From contig NZ_CAJPUY010000025.1 in the NCBI RefSeq assembly GCF_905397275.1, positions 31,206 through 95,205 of the forward strand: a DNA stretch of 64,000 nt, read 5' to 3'. The notes beneath the pieces were generated by a model. It saw only the letters and a list, made by a program, of their open reading frames with translations. It searched no databases and was not told where the DNA came from. This stretch comes from Cupriavidus yeoncheonensis. GTDB lineage: Bacteria > Pseudomonadota > Gammaproteobacteria > Burkholderiales > Burkholderiaceae. Below, one piece after another: positions 9,231 through 17,173 of the stretch. How positions within the stretch are numbered: the stretch's first letter is position 1; every line of letters starts with the position of its first letter. Position numbers and translations under genes: made by a program.

Positions 9231-9833
9231 ATGGAGCATCAAGAGCAGGCACGGCGCGACGCCGTGCCGCAACACGTCGTCGATTCCGCGGTCATCCCGC
9301 AGGCGGCAGACGAGGCGCAGGACGCCGAATTCCGGGTTTCGCCCCGCGTCGAGGACTGGATCGGCGTGATCGTGATGGCGCTGCTGGTCTGCATCACCTT
9401 CGCCAACGTGGTGGTCCGCTATTTCACCGACGAGTCATTTGCCTGGACCGAGGAATTCTCGGTTTTCCTGATGATCGTGCTGGCGCTGGTCGCCGGCAGC
9501 GCCGCGGTGGCGCGCGACCGCAATATCCGCATCGAATTCTTCTTCGAGCGCGGCAGCCAGGCGCGGCAGAAACGGCTGGCCATCCTGTCGGCGTTGGCCG
9601 TCGCCGTGATGTTTATCGCGCTGGCCATATTGGGTGCCCGTATCACGTGGGATGAGTACACCTTCGGCGAAACCTCGCCGGGTATTGGCGTGCCAAGCTG
9701 GTGGTATTCGGTCTGGCTGCCCGTGCTGTCGGCCGGGATCGCGCTGCGCGCGTTCGGGCTGATGGCGCGCAATGTGCGCGCGCTCAAGGCGCTGCATGCC
9801 GCCCGCAGCGAACAGGTGGGGCAGGTGCAATGA
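9231..9833 (+). CDS. TRAP transporter small permease (DctQ family)
   Basis: 200 aa with four predicted membrane helices. The segment VVRYFTDESFAWTEEFSVF matches the conserved DctQ core (NVVxRY...WxEE). It pairs with the large permease to import organic acids using a sodium or proton gradient. The N-terminus is about 40 residues longer than usual and polar, so a later start is possible. Its stop codon overlaps the next gene's ATG (ATGA), showing translational coupling. Confidence 0.88.
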   Translation: MEHQEQARRDAVPQHVVDSAVIPQAADEAQDAEFRVSPRVEDWIGVIVMALLVCITFANVVVRYFTDESFAWTEEFSVFLMIVLALVAGSAAVARDRNIRIEFFFERGSQARQKRLAILSALAVAVMFIALAILGARITWDEYTFGETSPGIGVPSWWYSVWLPVLSAGIALRAFGLMARNVRALKALHAARSEQVGQVQ

Positions 9834-11134
9834 CGCTGATCGCCATCATCCTGTTCGTAGTCTTCATTGGCCTGATGCTGCTGGGCGTGCCCATTGGCAT
9901 ATCGCTGGGAATGGGCGGCCTGATCGCCATCGGCCTGTCCAATCTCGATACCCAGATGTTCGGCCTGCTGGCCGTGCCGCAGAATTTCTATGCGGGCCTG
10001 GCCAAGTATCCGCTGCTGGCCATTCCGATGTTCGTGCTGGTCGGCTCGATCTTCGACCGTTCCGGCGTGGCGCAGCGGCTGGTGACGTTTGCCATCGCCA
10101 TCGTCGGCCGCGGGCCGGGCATGCTGCCGCTGGTGGCCATCCTGGTGGCCATGTTCCTGGGCGGCATTTCGGGCTCCGGTCCGGCCAATGCGGCGGCAGT
10201 CGGCGGCGTGATGATCGCGGCAATGTCGCGGGCCGGCTATCCGGGCTCGTACAGCGCGGCGGTGGTTGGCGCCGCCGCGGCGACCGACATCCTGATCCCG
10301 CCCTCGGTGGCGTTCATCATCTATAGCGTGCTGGTGCCGGGCGCATCGGTGCCCGCACTGTTCGCGGCCGGCATGATCCCGGGCGTGCTGGCCGGCGTGG
10401 CGCTGATCGTGCCGGCGGTATGGCTGGCGCGCAAGCACAATATGGGCGCGATCGAAGCCGCGCTGCCGCGCCCGCCGTTCTGGAAGAGCCTGCGCGAGGC
10501 GGCGTGGGGCCTGGTGGCGCCGTTCCTGATCCTGGGTGGCATGCGCGCCGGCTGGTTCACGCCGACCGAAGCCGCGGTGGTGGCGGTGGTCTATGGCCTG
10601 TTCGTGGGCATGGTGATCTACCGTAGCATCGGCATGAAGGACCTGTTCGTGATCTTCCAGGAAGCGGCCGAGACCTCGGCCGTGATCCTGCTCGTGGTGG
10701 CGCTGGCGGGCATCTTCGCCTATGCGCTGTCGACGCTGGGCGTGATCGATCCGCTCGCCAACGCTATCGCCAACTCCGGGCTGGGCGAGTACGGCGTGCT
10801 GGCGCTGATCGTGCTGCTGCTGATGACGGTCGGCATGTTCCTGGACGGCATCTCGATCTTCCTGATCTTCGTGCCGCTGCTGCTGCCGATTGCCAACGCC
10901 TTCCACTGGAACCCGGTGTGGTTCGGCGTGGTGCTGACGCTGAAGGTGGCGCTGGGCCAGTTCACGCCGCCGCTGGCCGTGAACCTGATGGTGTCGTGCC
11001 GGATTGCCCGCGTGCGCATGGAAGAGACCGTGCCCTGGGTGATCTGGATGCTGCTGGCGATGTTCGTCGCCATGCTGATGGTGCTGGCCTATCCGCCGCT
11101 GGCCACCTGGCTGCCGGACTACCTGGGCTATTGA
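9830..11134 (+). CDS. TRAP transporter large permease (DctM family)
   Basis: 434 aa, about 12 hydrophobic segments. GVPIGISLGMGGL near residue 20, AIPMFVLVGSIFDRSGVAQRL (about 62-82) and GISGSGPANAAAVGGVMIAAM (about 110-130) are DctM hallmarks. FTPTEAAVVAVVYGL near residue 245 marks the second half of the internally repeated fold. It forms the membrane channel of a TRAP importer with the preceding DctQ and following DctP genes. The start at 9830 overlaps the dctQ stop by four bases. Confidence 0.93.
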   Translation: MTLIAIILFVVFIGLMLLGVPIGISLGMGGLIAIGLSNLDTQMFGLLAVPQNFYAGLAKYPLLAIPMFVLVGSIFDRSGVAQRLVTFAIAIVGRGPGMLPLVAILVAMFLGGISGSGPANAAAVGGVMIAAMSRAGYPGSYSAAVVGAAAATDILIPPSVAFIIYSVLVPGASVPALFAAGMIPGVLAGVALIVPAVWLARKHNMGAIEAALPRPPFWKSLREAAWGLVAPFLILGGMRAGWFTPTEAAVVAVVYGLFVGMVIYRSIGMKDLFVIFQEAAETSAVILLVVALAGIFAYALSTLGVIDPLANAIANSGLGEYGVLALIVLLLMTVGMFLDGISIFLIFVPLLLPIANAFHWNPVWFGVVLTLKVALGQFTPPLAVNLMVSCRIARVRMEETVPWVIWMLLAMFVAMLMVLAYPPLATWLPDYLGY

Positions 11135-11190
11135 TTCCGATCGGTAGCCACTACAAACAACAAGCAACGATTCCCAAGAGGAGAGACCTG

Positions 11191-12219
11191 ATGAAACGCC
11201 GTGCCCTGATGCTGTCGATCGCTGCCACGATCGCCGCTTCCGCCTTCGCGCCCGCCGCCACCATGGCCCAGACCTACAAGCCCGAGTACAAGATGTCGCT
11301 GGTGCTCGGCCCGGCCTTCCCGTGGGGCAAGGGCGGCGAGGTCTGGGCCGACCTGGTCAGGCAGCGCACCAGCGGGCGCATCAACATCAAGCTGTACCCG
11401 GGCACCTCGCTGGTGGCCGGCGACCAGACGCGCGAGTTCTCGGCGATCCGCCAGGGCGTGATCGACATGGCCGTGGGCTCGACCATCAACTGGTCGCCGC
11501 AGGTCAGGGAACTGAACCTGTTCTCGCTGCCGTTCCTGATGCCCGACTACAAGGCGCTGGATTCGCTGACGCAAGGCGAAGTCGGCAAGCAGATCTTCAC
11601 GACGCTGGAAAAGGCGGGCGTGGTGCCGCTGGCCTGGGGCGAGAACGGTTTCCGCGAGGTCTCCAACTCCAAGAAGGAAATCCGCAAGCCCGACGACCTC
11701 AAGGGCATGAAGCTGCGCGTGGTGGGTTCGCCGCTGTACATCGAAACCTTCAACGCGCTGGGCGCCAACCCGACCCAGATGAGCTGGGCCGATGCGCAGC
11801 CGGCCATGGCCTCGGGCGCAGTGGACGGCCAGGAGAACCCGCAGTCGGTGTTCGCCGCCGCCAAGCTGTACACGGTGGGCCAGAAGTTCGTGACGACGTG
11901 GGGCTATGTGGCCGACCCGCTGATCTTCGTGGTCAACAAGCAGATCTGGGAAAGCTGGACGCCGGCTGACCGCGAGATCGTCAGGCAGGCCGCCATCGAC
12001 GCCGGCAAGCAGGAAATCGCGCTGGCCCGCAAGGGCCTGGCCGAGCCGGGCGCGCCGGCGTGGAAGGATATGGAGGGTCATGGCGTCAAGGTCACGCACC
12101 TGACCCCGGCCGAGCACGATGCCTTCCGCAAGGCGACTGCCAAAGTCTACGACAAGTGGAAGAAGCAGATCGGCGCGGACCTGGTGACCAAGGCGGAAGC
12201 CTCGATCGCCAAGCGCTAA
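11191..12219 (+). CDS. TRAP transporter substrate-binding protein (DctP family)
   Basis: 342 aa periplasmic receptor. A Sec signal peptide is evident: MKRRALMLSIAATIAASAFA with cleavage probably after AATMAQ (about residue 28). The mature protein has the DctP features GRINIKLYPGTSLVAGDQT, GVIDMAVGS and KGMKLRVVGSPLYIETFNALGA (about 170-190); the last carries the arginine that usually binds the ligand carboxylate. GAVDGQENP also matches. A strong AGGAGAG ribosome site precedes the ATG at 11191. The exact solute is unknown, but neighbouring hydroxybutyrate genes suggest a short organic acid. Confidence 0.93.
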   Translation: MKRRALMLSIAATIAASAFAPAATMAQTYKPEYKMSLVLGPAFPWGKGGEVWADLVRQRTSGRINIKLYPGTSLVAGDQTREFSAIRQGVIDMAVGSTINWSPQVRELNLFSLPFLMPDYKALDSLTQGEVGKQIFTTLEKAGVVPLAWGENGFREVSNSKKEIRKPDDLKGMKLRVVGSPLYIETFNALGANPTQMSWADAQPAMASGAVDGQENPQSVFAAAKLYTVGQKFVTTWGYVADPLIFVVNKQIWESWTPADREIVRQAAIDAGKQEIALARKGLAEPGAPAWKDMEGHGVKVTHLTPAEHDAFRKATAKVYDKWKKQIGADLVTKAEASIAKR

Positions 12220-12228
12220 ATCATCGGA

Positions 12229-12254
12229 CAGGCCCGCCAGCAATGGCGGGCCTG
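12229..12254 (+). terminator. Intrinsic terminator after the TRAP operon
   Basis: CAGGCCCGCCA / GCAA / TGGCGGGCCTG is a perfect 11-bp stem with a tetraloop, ten bases after the dctP stop. The following T-tract is weak (TTGCCTT), so partial read-through into the thioesterase gene is possible. Confidence 0.65.
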
Positions 12255-12271
12255 TTGCCTTGGAGACAGTG

Positions 12272-12673
12272 ATGAAGCACGTCTATACGGCGGTCATGCC
12301 GATCCGCTGGGGCGACATGGACGCGATGGGCCATGTCAACAACACGGTGTATTTCCAGTACCTGGAACAGGCGCGCATCGAGTGGTTCGCCTCGCTCGGG
12401 CGCGGCGGCAAGGATCCGAAGGGGCAGGGGCCGGTCATCATCAATGCCCACATGACGTTCCTGAAGCAGTTGCGCTATCCGGGCACCATCGAATGCCGCC
12501 TTTATGCGGGGCAGCTCGGGCGCACCAGTTTCGAGACGCGCATGGAGGTCGTGCGTACCGACATGCCCGGCGTGGTGTGGGCCGAAGGCGGTGCCAAGGT
12601 GGTGTGGTGCGACTACGCGGTGGAGAAGGCGGTGCCGGTGCCGGAGGAGATCCGGACGATCGTCGAAGCGTAA
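12272..12673 (+). CDS. Acyl-CoA thioesterase, 4HBT/YbgC-like hotdog fold
   Basis: 133 aa. The N-terminal RWGDMDAMGHVNNTVYFQYLE (from about residue 11) contains the Asp-Xaa-Xaa-Gly-His-Val-Asn-Asn catalytic signature of 4-hydroxybenzoyl-CoA thioesterase-like enzymes, which hydrolyse acyl-CoA thioesters in the cytoplasm. GGAG six bases upstream favours the ATG at 12272 over the TTG at 12260. It follows the TRAP transporter on the same strand and may act on the CoA ester of the imported acid, which is inference. Confidence 0.85.
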   Translation: MKHVYTAVMPIRWGDMDAMGHVNNTVYFQYLEQARIEWFASLGRGGKDPKGQGPVIINAHMTFLKQLRYPGTIECRLYAGQLGRTSFETRMEVVRTDMPGVVWAEGGAKVVWCDYAVEKAVPVPEEIRTIVEA

Positions 12674-12694
12674 AAAACCTTCCGGAATCAGGTC

Positions 12695-13240
12695 TCAGTG
12701 GTTCACCAGCCGCTGCACCAGATCCACCGAGGTACTCGCCCCGTATTTCTTCATCAGCCGCGCCCGGTAGATATCCACCGTCCGCGGGCTGATTGCCAGC
12801 AACTTGCCGATCTGCTTGCTGGTCTTGCCTTCCACAAGTTGCGCTGCAATATCGCGTTCGCGAGCCGTCAGCTCAGCCGTCACCTGGCGCTTCTGTGACA
12901 GATCCTCGAACGTCCAGATCCCCGCCCCCAGCGGCTGCGAGCGGTCCAGCGACCGGCCGGTGACGTGGCACCAGAACAGCTCGCCACCGGCGCGCTTCAT
13001 GATCCGCTCGTCCGAATACATGCCGCGCTTGTTCATGATCGGCACGATGCGCGCGCCGGTGCGCTCGAATTCGTCGGCCGTGGGGTAGAGCACCTGGAAC
13101 GATTCGCCGATCAGCGCCTGCCGCGTGGTGCCGAAGATGCGGCAGACCTCGTCGTTGCAGTCCTCGATCATGCGCTCGCGGGACAACACCAGGCCCACGG
13201 GGGCGAGCTGGAAAGCGGTCTGGTAATCGATGGCGGGCAT
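12695..13240 (-). CDS. PAS-LuxR family transcriptional regulator
   Basis: 181 aa. Residues 8-115 form a PAS sensor domain (VLSRERMIEDCNDEVCRIFG ... YSDERIMKRAGGELFWCHVTG). Residues 120-178 form a LuxR/FixJ helix-turn-helix: LTARERDIAAQLVEGKTSK then SPRTVDIYRARLMKKYGA. There is no receiver domain, so it probably senses a ligand directly. It is divergent from scoAB across a 172-bp gap and is the likely regulator of that operon. Confidence 0.85.
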   Translation of the reverse strand: MPAIDYQTAFQLAPVGLVLSRERMIEDCNDEVCRIFGTTRQALIGESFQVLYPTADEFERTGARIVPIMNKRGMYSDERIMKRAGGELFWCHVTGRSLDRSQPLGAGIWTFEDLSQKRQVTAELTARERDIAAQLVEGKTSKQIGKLLAISPRTVDIYRARLMKKYGASTSVDLVQRLVNH

Positions 13241-13241
13241 C

Positions 13242-13262
13242 TACTTATGTATTTTTACGTAA
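13242..13262. promoter_or_regulatory. Possible operator upstream of the PAS-LuxR gene and scoAB
   Basis: TACTTATGTA followed by TTTTTACGTAA makes an imperfect inverted repeat of TACnTA/TACGTAA half-sites directly at the regulator start. Such TACGTA-type dyads occur at targets of LuxR/FixJ-type proteins. Weak evidence. Confidence 0.25.
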
Positions 13263-13412
13263 TGGCGCAGGCGGCGCGGGTTGCGTATCCTTTCGGTCGG
13301 ACAGGAGCGCGGCGCACGCCGCCGATTGTACCGTTACAATTTCCTTGCGTCGTCCGCCGCACAACCCGGCGGCGGGCCAGGCGACAGGGGACTACCGAGG
13401 AAGGAGCGAAGC

Positions 13413-14114
13413 ATGAACAAGGTCTACGCCAGCGCCGCCGAGGCGCTTGCAGGCGTCGTCCGCGACGGCCAGACGATCGCCGTGGGCGGTTTCGGCCTGT
13501 GCGGCATTCCCGAGGCACTGATCGCCGCGCTACGCGACACCGGTGTCAAACAGCTGACCTGCATCTCGAACAACGCCGGCGTGGACGGCTTCGGCCTGGG
13601 CCAGCTGCTGGCCACGCGCCAGATCAAGAAGATGATTTCGTCCTACGTGGGCGAGAACAAGGAGTTCGAGCGCCAGTACCTGGCCGGCGAACTCGAGCTG
13701 GAATTCACGCCGCAGGGCACGCTGGCCGAGAAGCTGCGCGCCGGCGGTTCGGGCATCCCGGCCTTCTTCACCAAGACCGGCGTGGGCACGATCGTTGCCG
13801 ACGGCAAGGAAATCCGCGAATTCGACGGCGAAAAGTACGTGATGGAGCGCTCGCTGACCGCCGACGTGGCGCTGGTCAAGGCCTGGAAGGCCGACAAGGC
13901 CGGCAACCTGGTGTTCCGCCGCACCGCGCGCAACTTCAACCCGATGTGCGCCATGGCCGGCAAGTTCACCGTGGCCGAGGTCGAGCAGATCGTCGAAACC
14001 GGCGAGCTGGACCCCGACGAGATCCACCTGGCCGGCATCTTCGTCAAGCGCCTGGTGCTGAACACCACCCCCGAGAAACGCATCGAGCAGCGCACCGTGC
14101 GTGCCGCCAAGTAA
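13413..14114 (+). CDS. scoA: 3-oxoacid CoA-transferase subunit A
   Basis: 233 aa. With subunit B it transfers CoA from succinyl-CoA to acetoacetate, feeding ketone bodies to acetyl-CoA. The family-I CoA-transferase alpha signature appears as VGGFGLCGIPEALIAALRDTG (about residues 25-45). LTCISNNAGVDGFGLGQLL follows, and the VFRRTARNFNPM segment sits near residue 170. AGGAAGGAG precedes the ATG at 13413. scoB begins 14 bp after its stop, so the two form one operon. Confidence 0.94.
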   Translation: MNKVYASAAEALAGVVRDGQTIAVGGFGLCGIPEALIAALRDTGVKQLTCISNNAGVDGFGLGQLLATRQIKKMISSYVGENKEFERQYLAGELELEFTPQGTLAEKLRAGGSGIPAFFTKTGVGTIVADGKEIREFDGEKYVMERSLTADVALVKAWKADKAGNLVFRRTARNFNPMCAMAGKFTVAEVEQIVETGELDPDEIHLAGIFVKRLVLNTTPEKRIEQRTVRAAK

Positions 14115-14128
14115 GAGGGAGAGACATC

Positions 14129-14767
14129 ATGGCATGGACACGTGACGAAATGGCCGCGCGCGCCGCGGCCGAGCTGCAGGACGGTTTCTACGTCAACCTG
14201 GGGATCGGCCTGCCGACCCTGGTGGCCAACTGGGTGCCGGAAGGCATGGAAGTGTGGCTGCAGTCGGAGAATGGCCTGCTCGGCATCGGCCCGTTCCCGA
14301 CCGAGGACGAAGTGGACGCCGACATGATCAACGCCGGCAAGCAGACCGTGACGACGCTGCCGGGCTCGTCGATCTTCTCGTCGGCCGATTCCTTCGGGAT
14401 GATCCGCGGCGGCCACATCAACCTGGCTATCCTGGGTGCGATGCAGGTCAGCGAGAAGGGCGACCTGGCCAACTGGATGATCCCGGGCAAGATGGTCAAG
14501 GGCATGGGCGGCGCGATGGATCTGGTGGCAGGCGTGGGCCGCGTGGTGGTGCTGATGGAACACACCGCCAAGAAGAAGGACGGCACGGAAGACATCAAGA
14601 TCCTGAAGGATTGCAACCTGCCGCTGACCGGCGTGGGCGTGGTCAACCGCATCATCACCGACCTGGGCGTCATGGACGTGACGGCCGAAGGCCTGAAGCT
14701 GGTGGAAACCGCCCCGGGCGTGAGCCGCGAGGAAATCCAGGGCAAGACCGGCGCGCCGCTGCTGTAA
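14129..14767 (+). CDS. scoB: 3-oxoacid CoA-transferase subunit B
   Basis: 212 aa beta subunit. The catalytic glutamate that forms the CoA thioester lies in SENGLLGIGPFP (about residues 48-59). GHINLAILGAMQVSEKGDLANW and GKMVKGMGGAMDLVAG are the other conserved blocks. It works with scoA and, biologically, with the nearby 3-hydroxybutyrate dehydrogenase, which supplies acetoacetate. The ATG at 14129 follows GAGGGAGAGA. Confidence 0.94.
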   Translation: MAWTRDEMAARAAAELQDGFYVNLGIGLPTLVANWVPEGMEVWLQSENGLLGIGPFPTEDEVDADMINAGKQTVTTLPGSSIFSSADSFGMIRGGHINLAILGAMQVSEKGDLANWMIPGKMVKGMGGAMDLVAGVGRVVVLMEHTAKKKDGTEDIKILKDCNLPLTGVGVVNRIITDLGVMDVTAEGLKLVETAPGVSREEIQGKTGAPLL

Positions 14768-14784
14768 GCATCGTGCGCCAAAAC

Positions 14785-14815
14785 AAAAAGCCCCGCTGCG
14801 AAGCGGGGCTTTTTT
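14785..14815. terminator. Bidirectional intrinsic terminator
   Basis: AGCCCCGCT / GCGA / AGCGGGGCT is a perfect 9-bp GC-rich stem flanked by A5 and T6, placed between the convergent scoB and hbdH genes. Confidence 0.9.
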
Positions 14816-14833
14816 CGTTCAGGCGGGCGGGCT

Positions 14834-15610
14834 TTACTGGGCGACCCAGCCGCCGTCCATGTTCCAGATCGCGCCGCGCACCTGGCGCGCCGCCTCGGAG
14901 GACAGGAACACCGCCAGCGCGCCGAGTTCCTCGGGCGTGACGAACTGGCCCGACGGCTGCTTCTCGATCACGAGCTCGCGCTTGGCCTGCTCGACCGGGA
15001 TGCCTTCCTTCTGGGCGCGCGCGTCGACCTGCTTCTGCACCAGCGGTGTCAGTACCCAACCCGGGCAGATGGCATTGGCCGTGACACCGGTCTGCGCGGT
15101 TTCGAGCGCGGTCACCTTGGTCAGGCCGACGATGCCGTGCTTGGCCGCCACGTAGGCGGATTTCTGCGCCGACGCCACCAGCCCGTGGGTCGAGGCGACG
15201 TTGATGATGCGGCCCCAGTTCTTCTGCTTCATGCCCGGCAAGGCCAGGCGCGTGGTGTGGAAGGCCGAGGTCAGGTTGATGGCGATGATCGCGTCCCAGC
15301 GATCGGGCGGGAAGTCCTCGATATTCGCCACGAACTGGATGCCCGCGTTGTTGACGAGGATATCGGCGCCGCCGAATTCGGACTCGGCATAGCGCATCAT
15401 GTCCTCGATCTCGGCCGACTTGCTCATGTCCGCGCCGTGGTAGCCCACCTTGATGCCGGCGCCGGCCTGCGCGATCTCGCGCTTTGCGTCCTCCACGTCA
15501 CCAAAGCCGTTGGCAATGATGTTGGCGCCTTGCGCCGCGAGTGCCTGCGCGATGCCGAGTCCGATGCCGCTGGTCGAGCCAGTCACCAGTGCCGTCTTGC
15601 CTTTGAGCAT
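14834..15610 (-). CDS. hbdH: 3-hydroxybutyrate dehydrogenase
   Basis: 258 aa SDR enzyme that interconverts D-3-hydroxybutyrate and acetoacetate with NAD. It starts MLKGKTALVTGSTSGIGLGI with the TGxxxGIG cofactor motif. NNAGIQ (about 90), the catalytic YVAAKHG (about 152-158) and ICPGWVLTPLVQKQV (about 183-197) match the 3-hydroxybutyrate dehydrogenase subgroup closely; the last segment includes residues that bind the substrate carboxylate. The ATG at 15610 gives the family N-terminus. It is convergent with scoAB, which would consume its product. Confidence 0.92.
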   Translation of the reverse strand: MLKGKTALVTGSTSGIGLGIAQALAAQGANIIANGFGDVEDAKREIAQAGAGIKVGYHGADMSKSAEIEDMMRYAESEFGGADILVNNAGIQFVANIEDFPPDRWDAIIAINLTSAFHTTRLALPGMKQKNWGRIINVASTHGLVASAQKSAYVAAKHGIVGLTKVTALETAQTGVTANAICPGWVLTPLVQKQVDARAQKEGIPVEQAKRELVIEKQPSGQFVTPEELGALAVFLSSEAARQVRGAIWNMDGGWVAQ

Positions 15611-15849
15611 GTAAGCCTCCGTCGAGATCGAGAGTCGAGAGAATGGATGGCCGGACACGGCCGGCCGGACCGCTGCGCCCGTGCCACGGCGCTGCGCGAT
15701 TGGCAGCGCGGCTGGCAGCGCGATGCGGGGCGGCGGCGTGCGTGGTAGCGCGCGCAGTGCTGTGGCATTGTAACCGCTGCGGCGTACAATCCTGCTTTGC
15801 TCAACCTCCGGCAAAGCCCGTGCGGCGGCCGGTTCGTCAGGGAGTTCAG

Positions 15850-16734
15850 ATGTCTGCCAGTCCGCGCCTCGGCTTCGTTCAGTGCATCAGTCCGGCGGGC
15901 CTGCACCGAATGGCCTATCACGAATGGGGCGACCCGGCCAATCCGCGCGTGCTCGTGTGCGTGCACGGCCTGACGCGCACGGGCCGCGACTTCGACATGC
16001 TGGCCCAGTCGCTGTGCGGCGACTACCGCGTGGTGTGCCCCGACGTGGCAGGCCGCGGGCGTTCCGACTGGCTGCGCGACCCGAGCGGTTACGTGGTGCC
16101 GAAGTACGTGGCGGACATGGTCACGCTGATCGCCAGGCTGAACGTGGAGAAGGTCGACTGGTTCGGCACCTCGATGGGCGGGCTGATCGGCATGGGCCTG
16201 GCGGGATTGCCCAATTCGCCCGTGCGCAAGCTGCTGCTCAACGACGTGGGTCCGCGCATCACGGCCTCGGCCGTGGAGCGGATCGGCTCCTACCTGGGGC
16301 TGCCGGTGCGCTTCAAGACCTTTGAGGAAGGTCTGGCGTACCTGCAGACCATCAGCGCTTCATTCGGGCGCCATACGCCGGAACAGTGGCGGGAGCTGAA
16401 TGGCGCGATCCTCAAGCCCGTGCAGGGCGAGCAGGGCCTGGAATGGGGCTTGCATTACGATCCGGCGCTGGCCGTGCCGTTCCGGGGCGCCACGCCGGAG
16501 CAGCTCGCCGCGGGCGAGGCCGCCATGTGGCAGATGTTCGAAGCTATCCCGGTGCCGGTGCTGGTCGTGCGTGGCGCGCTATCTGACCTGCTGCTGCGCG
16601 AAACGGTTGCGGACATGGTGGCCCGTGGCAAGCATGTCAGTTCGGTGGAAATCCCCGATGTGGGGCATGCCCCGACTTTTGTCGATCCGACGCAGATCGC
16701 CGTGGCACGCCAGTTTTTCCTGGGCAGTGCCTGA
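15850..16734 (+). CDS. Alpha/beta hydrolase
   Basis: 294 aa. The oxyanion segment VCVHGLTRTGRDFDMLA (about residues 37-53) and nucleophile elbow WFGTSMGGLIGMGLAG (serine near 115) define an alpha/beta-hydrolase. The late aspartate (about 253) and GHAPTF histidine complete a plausible triad. The substrate is unknown; esters of hydroxyalkanoates would fit the neighbourhood but that is speculation. GGAG precedes the ATG at 15850. Confidence 0.88.
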   Translation: MSASPRLGFVQCISPAGLHRMAYHEWGDPANPRVLVCVHGLTRTGRDFDMLAQSLCGDYRVVCPDVAGRGRSDWLRDPSGYVVPKYVADMVTLIARLNVEKVDWFGTSMGGLIGMGLAGLPNSPVRKLLLNDVGPRITASAVERIGSYLGLPVRFKTFEEGLAYLQTISASFGRHTPEQWRELNGAILKPVQGEQGLEWGLHYDPALAVPFRGATPEQLAAGEAAMWQMFEAIPVPVLVVRGALSDLLLRETVADMVARGKHVSSVEIPDVGHAPTFVDPTQIAVARQFFLGSA

Positions 16735-16784
16735 GCGGCGCGGAGCCGGATCGGTCGTATCAACCTGAACTCGTTTGATTTGTC

Positions 16785-17147
16785 ATGAGCAGCAATGAAC
16801 TGAAGCGCGCCCACGTGGGCAAGCGCCTGTCCGAATACGCGGTGTACAACGGTGTGGTCTACCTGGCCGGACAGGTCCCCGAAGTCGACCCGAAGGCCGA
16901 CATCCACGGCCAGACCCGCGAAGTGCTGGGCCACATCGACCGCCTTCTGGCAGAGGCCGGCAGCGACAAGACGCGCATCCTGTCGTGCCAGATCTTCCTG
17001 ACCGACATCGGCCTGATCGGTGCGATGAACGAGGTGTGGGACGCGTGGGTGGCACAGGGCAACACGCCGCCGCGCGCCACCGTCGAAGCGAAGCTGGCCA
17101 ATCCCGATTACCTGATCGAAGTGGTGGTGACCGCTGCGCTCAACTGA
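16785..17147 (+). CDS. RidA/YjgF-family protein
   Basis: 120 aa trimeric-type small protein. GVVYLAGQVPE (about residues 24-34), TREVLGHIDRLLAEAGSDKTRILSC and the C-terminal PRATVEAKLANPDYLIEVVVTAAL match the Rid family. The arginine of PPRATVE is the residue that binds the carboxylate of enamine/imine substrates in active members, so 2-aminoacrylate or imine deaminase activity is possible. It sits alone between the hydrolase and relA. Confidence 0.88.
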   Translation: MSSNELKRAHVGKRLSEYAVYNGVVYLAGQVPEVDPKADIHGQTREVLGHIDRLLAEAGSDKTRILSCQIFLTDIGLIGAMNEVWDAWVAQGNTPPRATVEAKLANPDYLIEVVVTAALN

Positions 17148-17173
17148 AGACGGCGTCGTGACATGGTGACCCT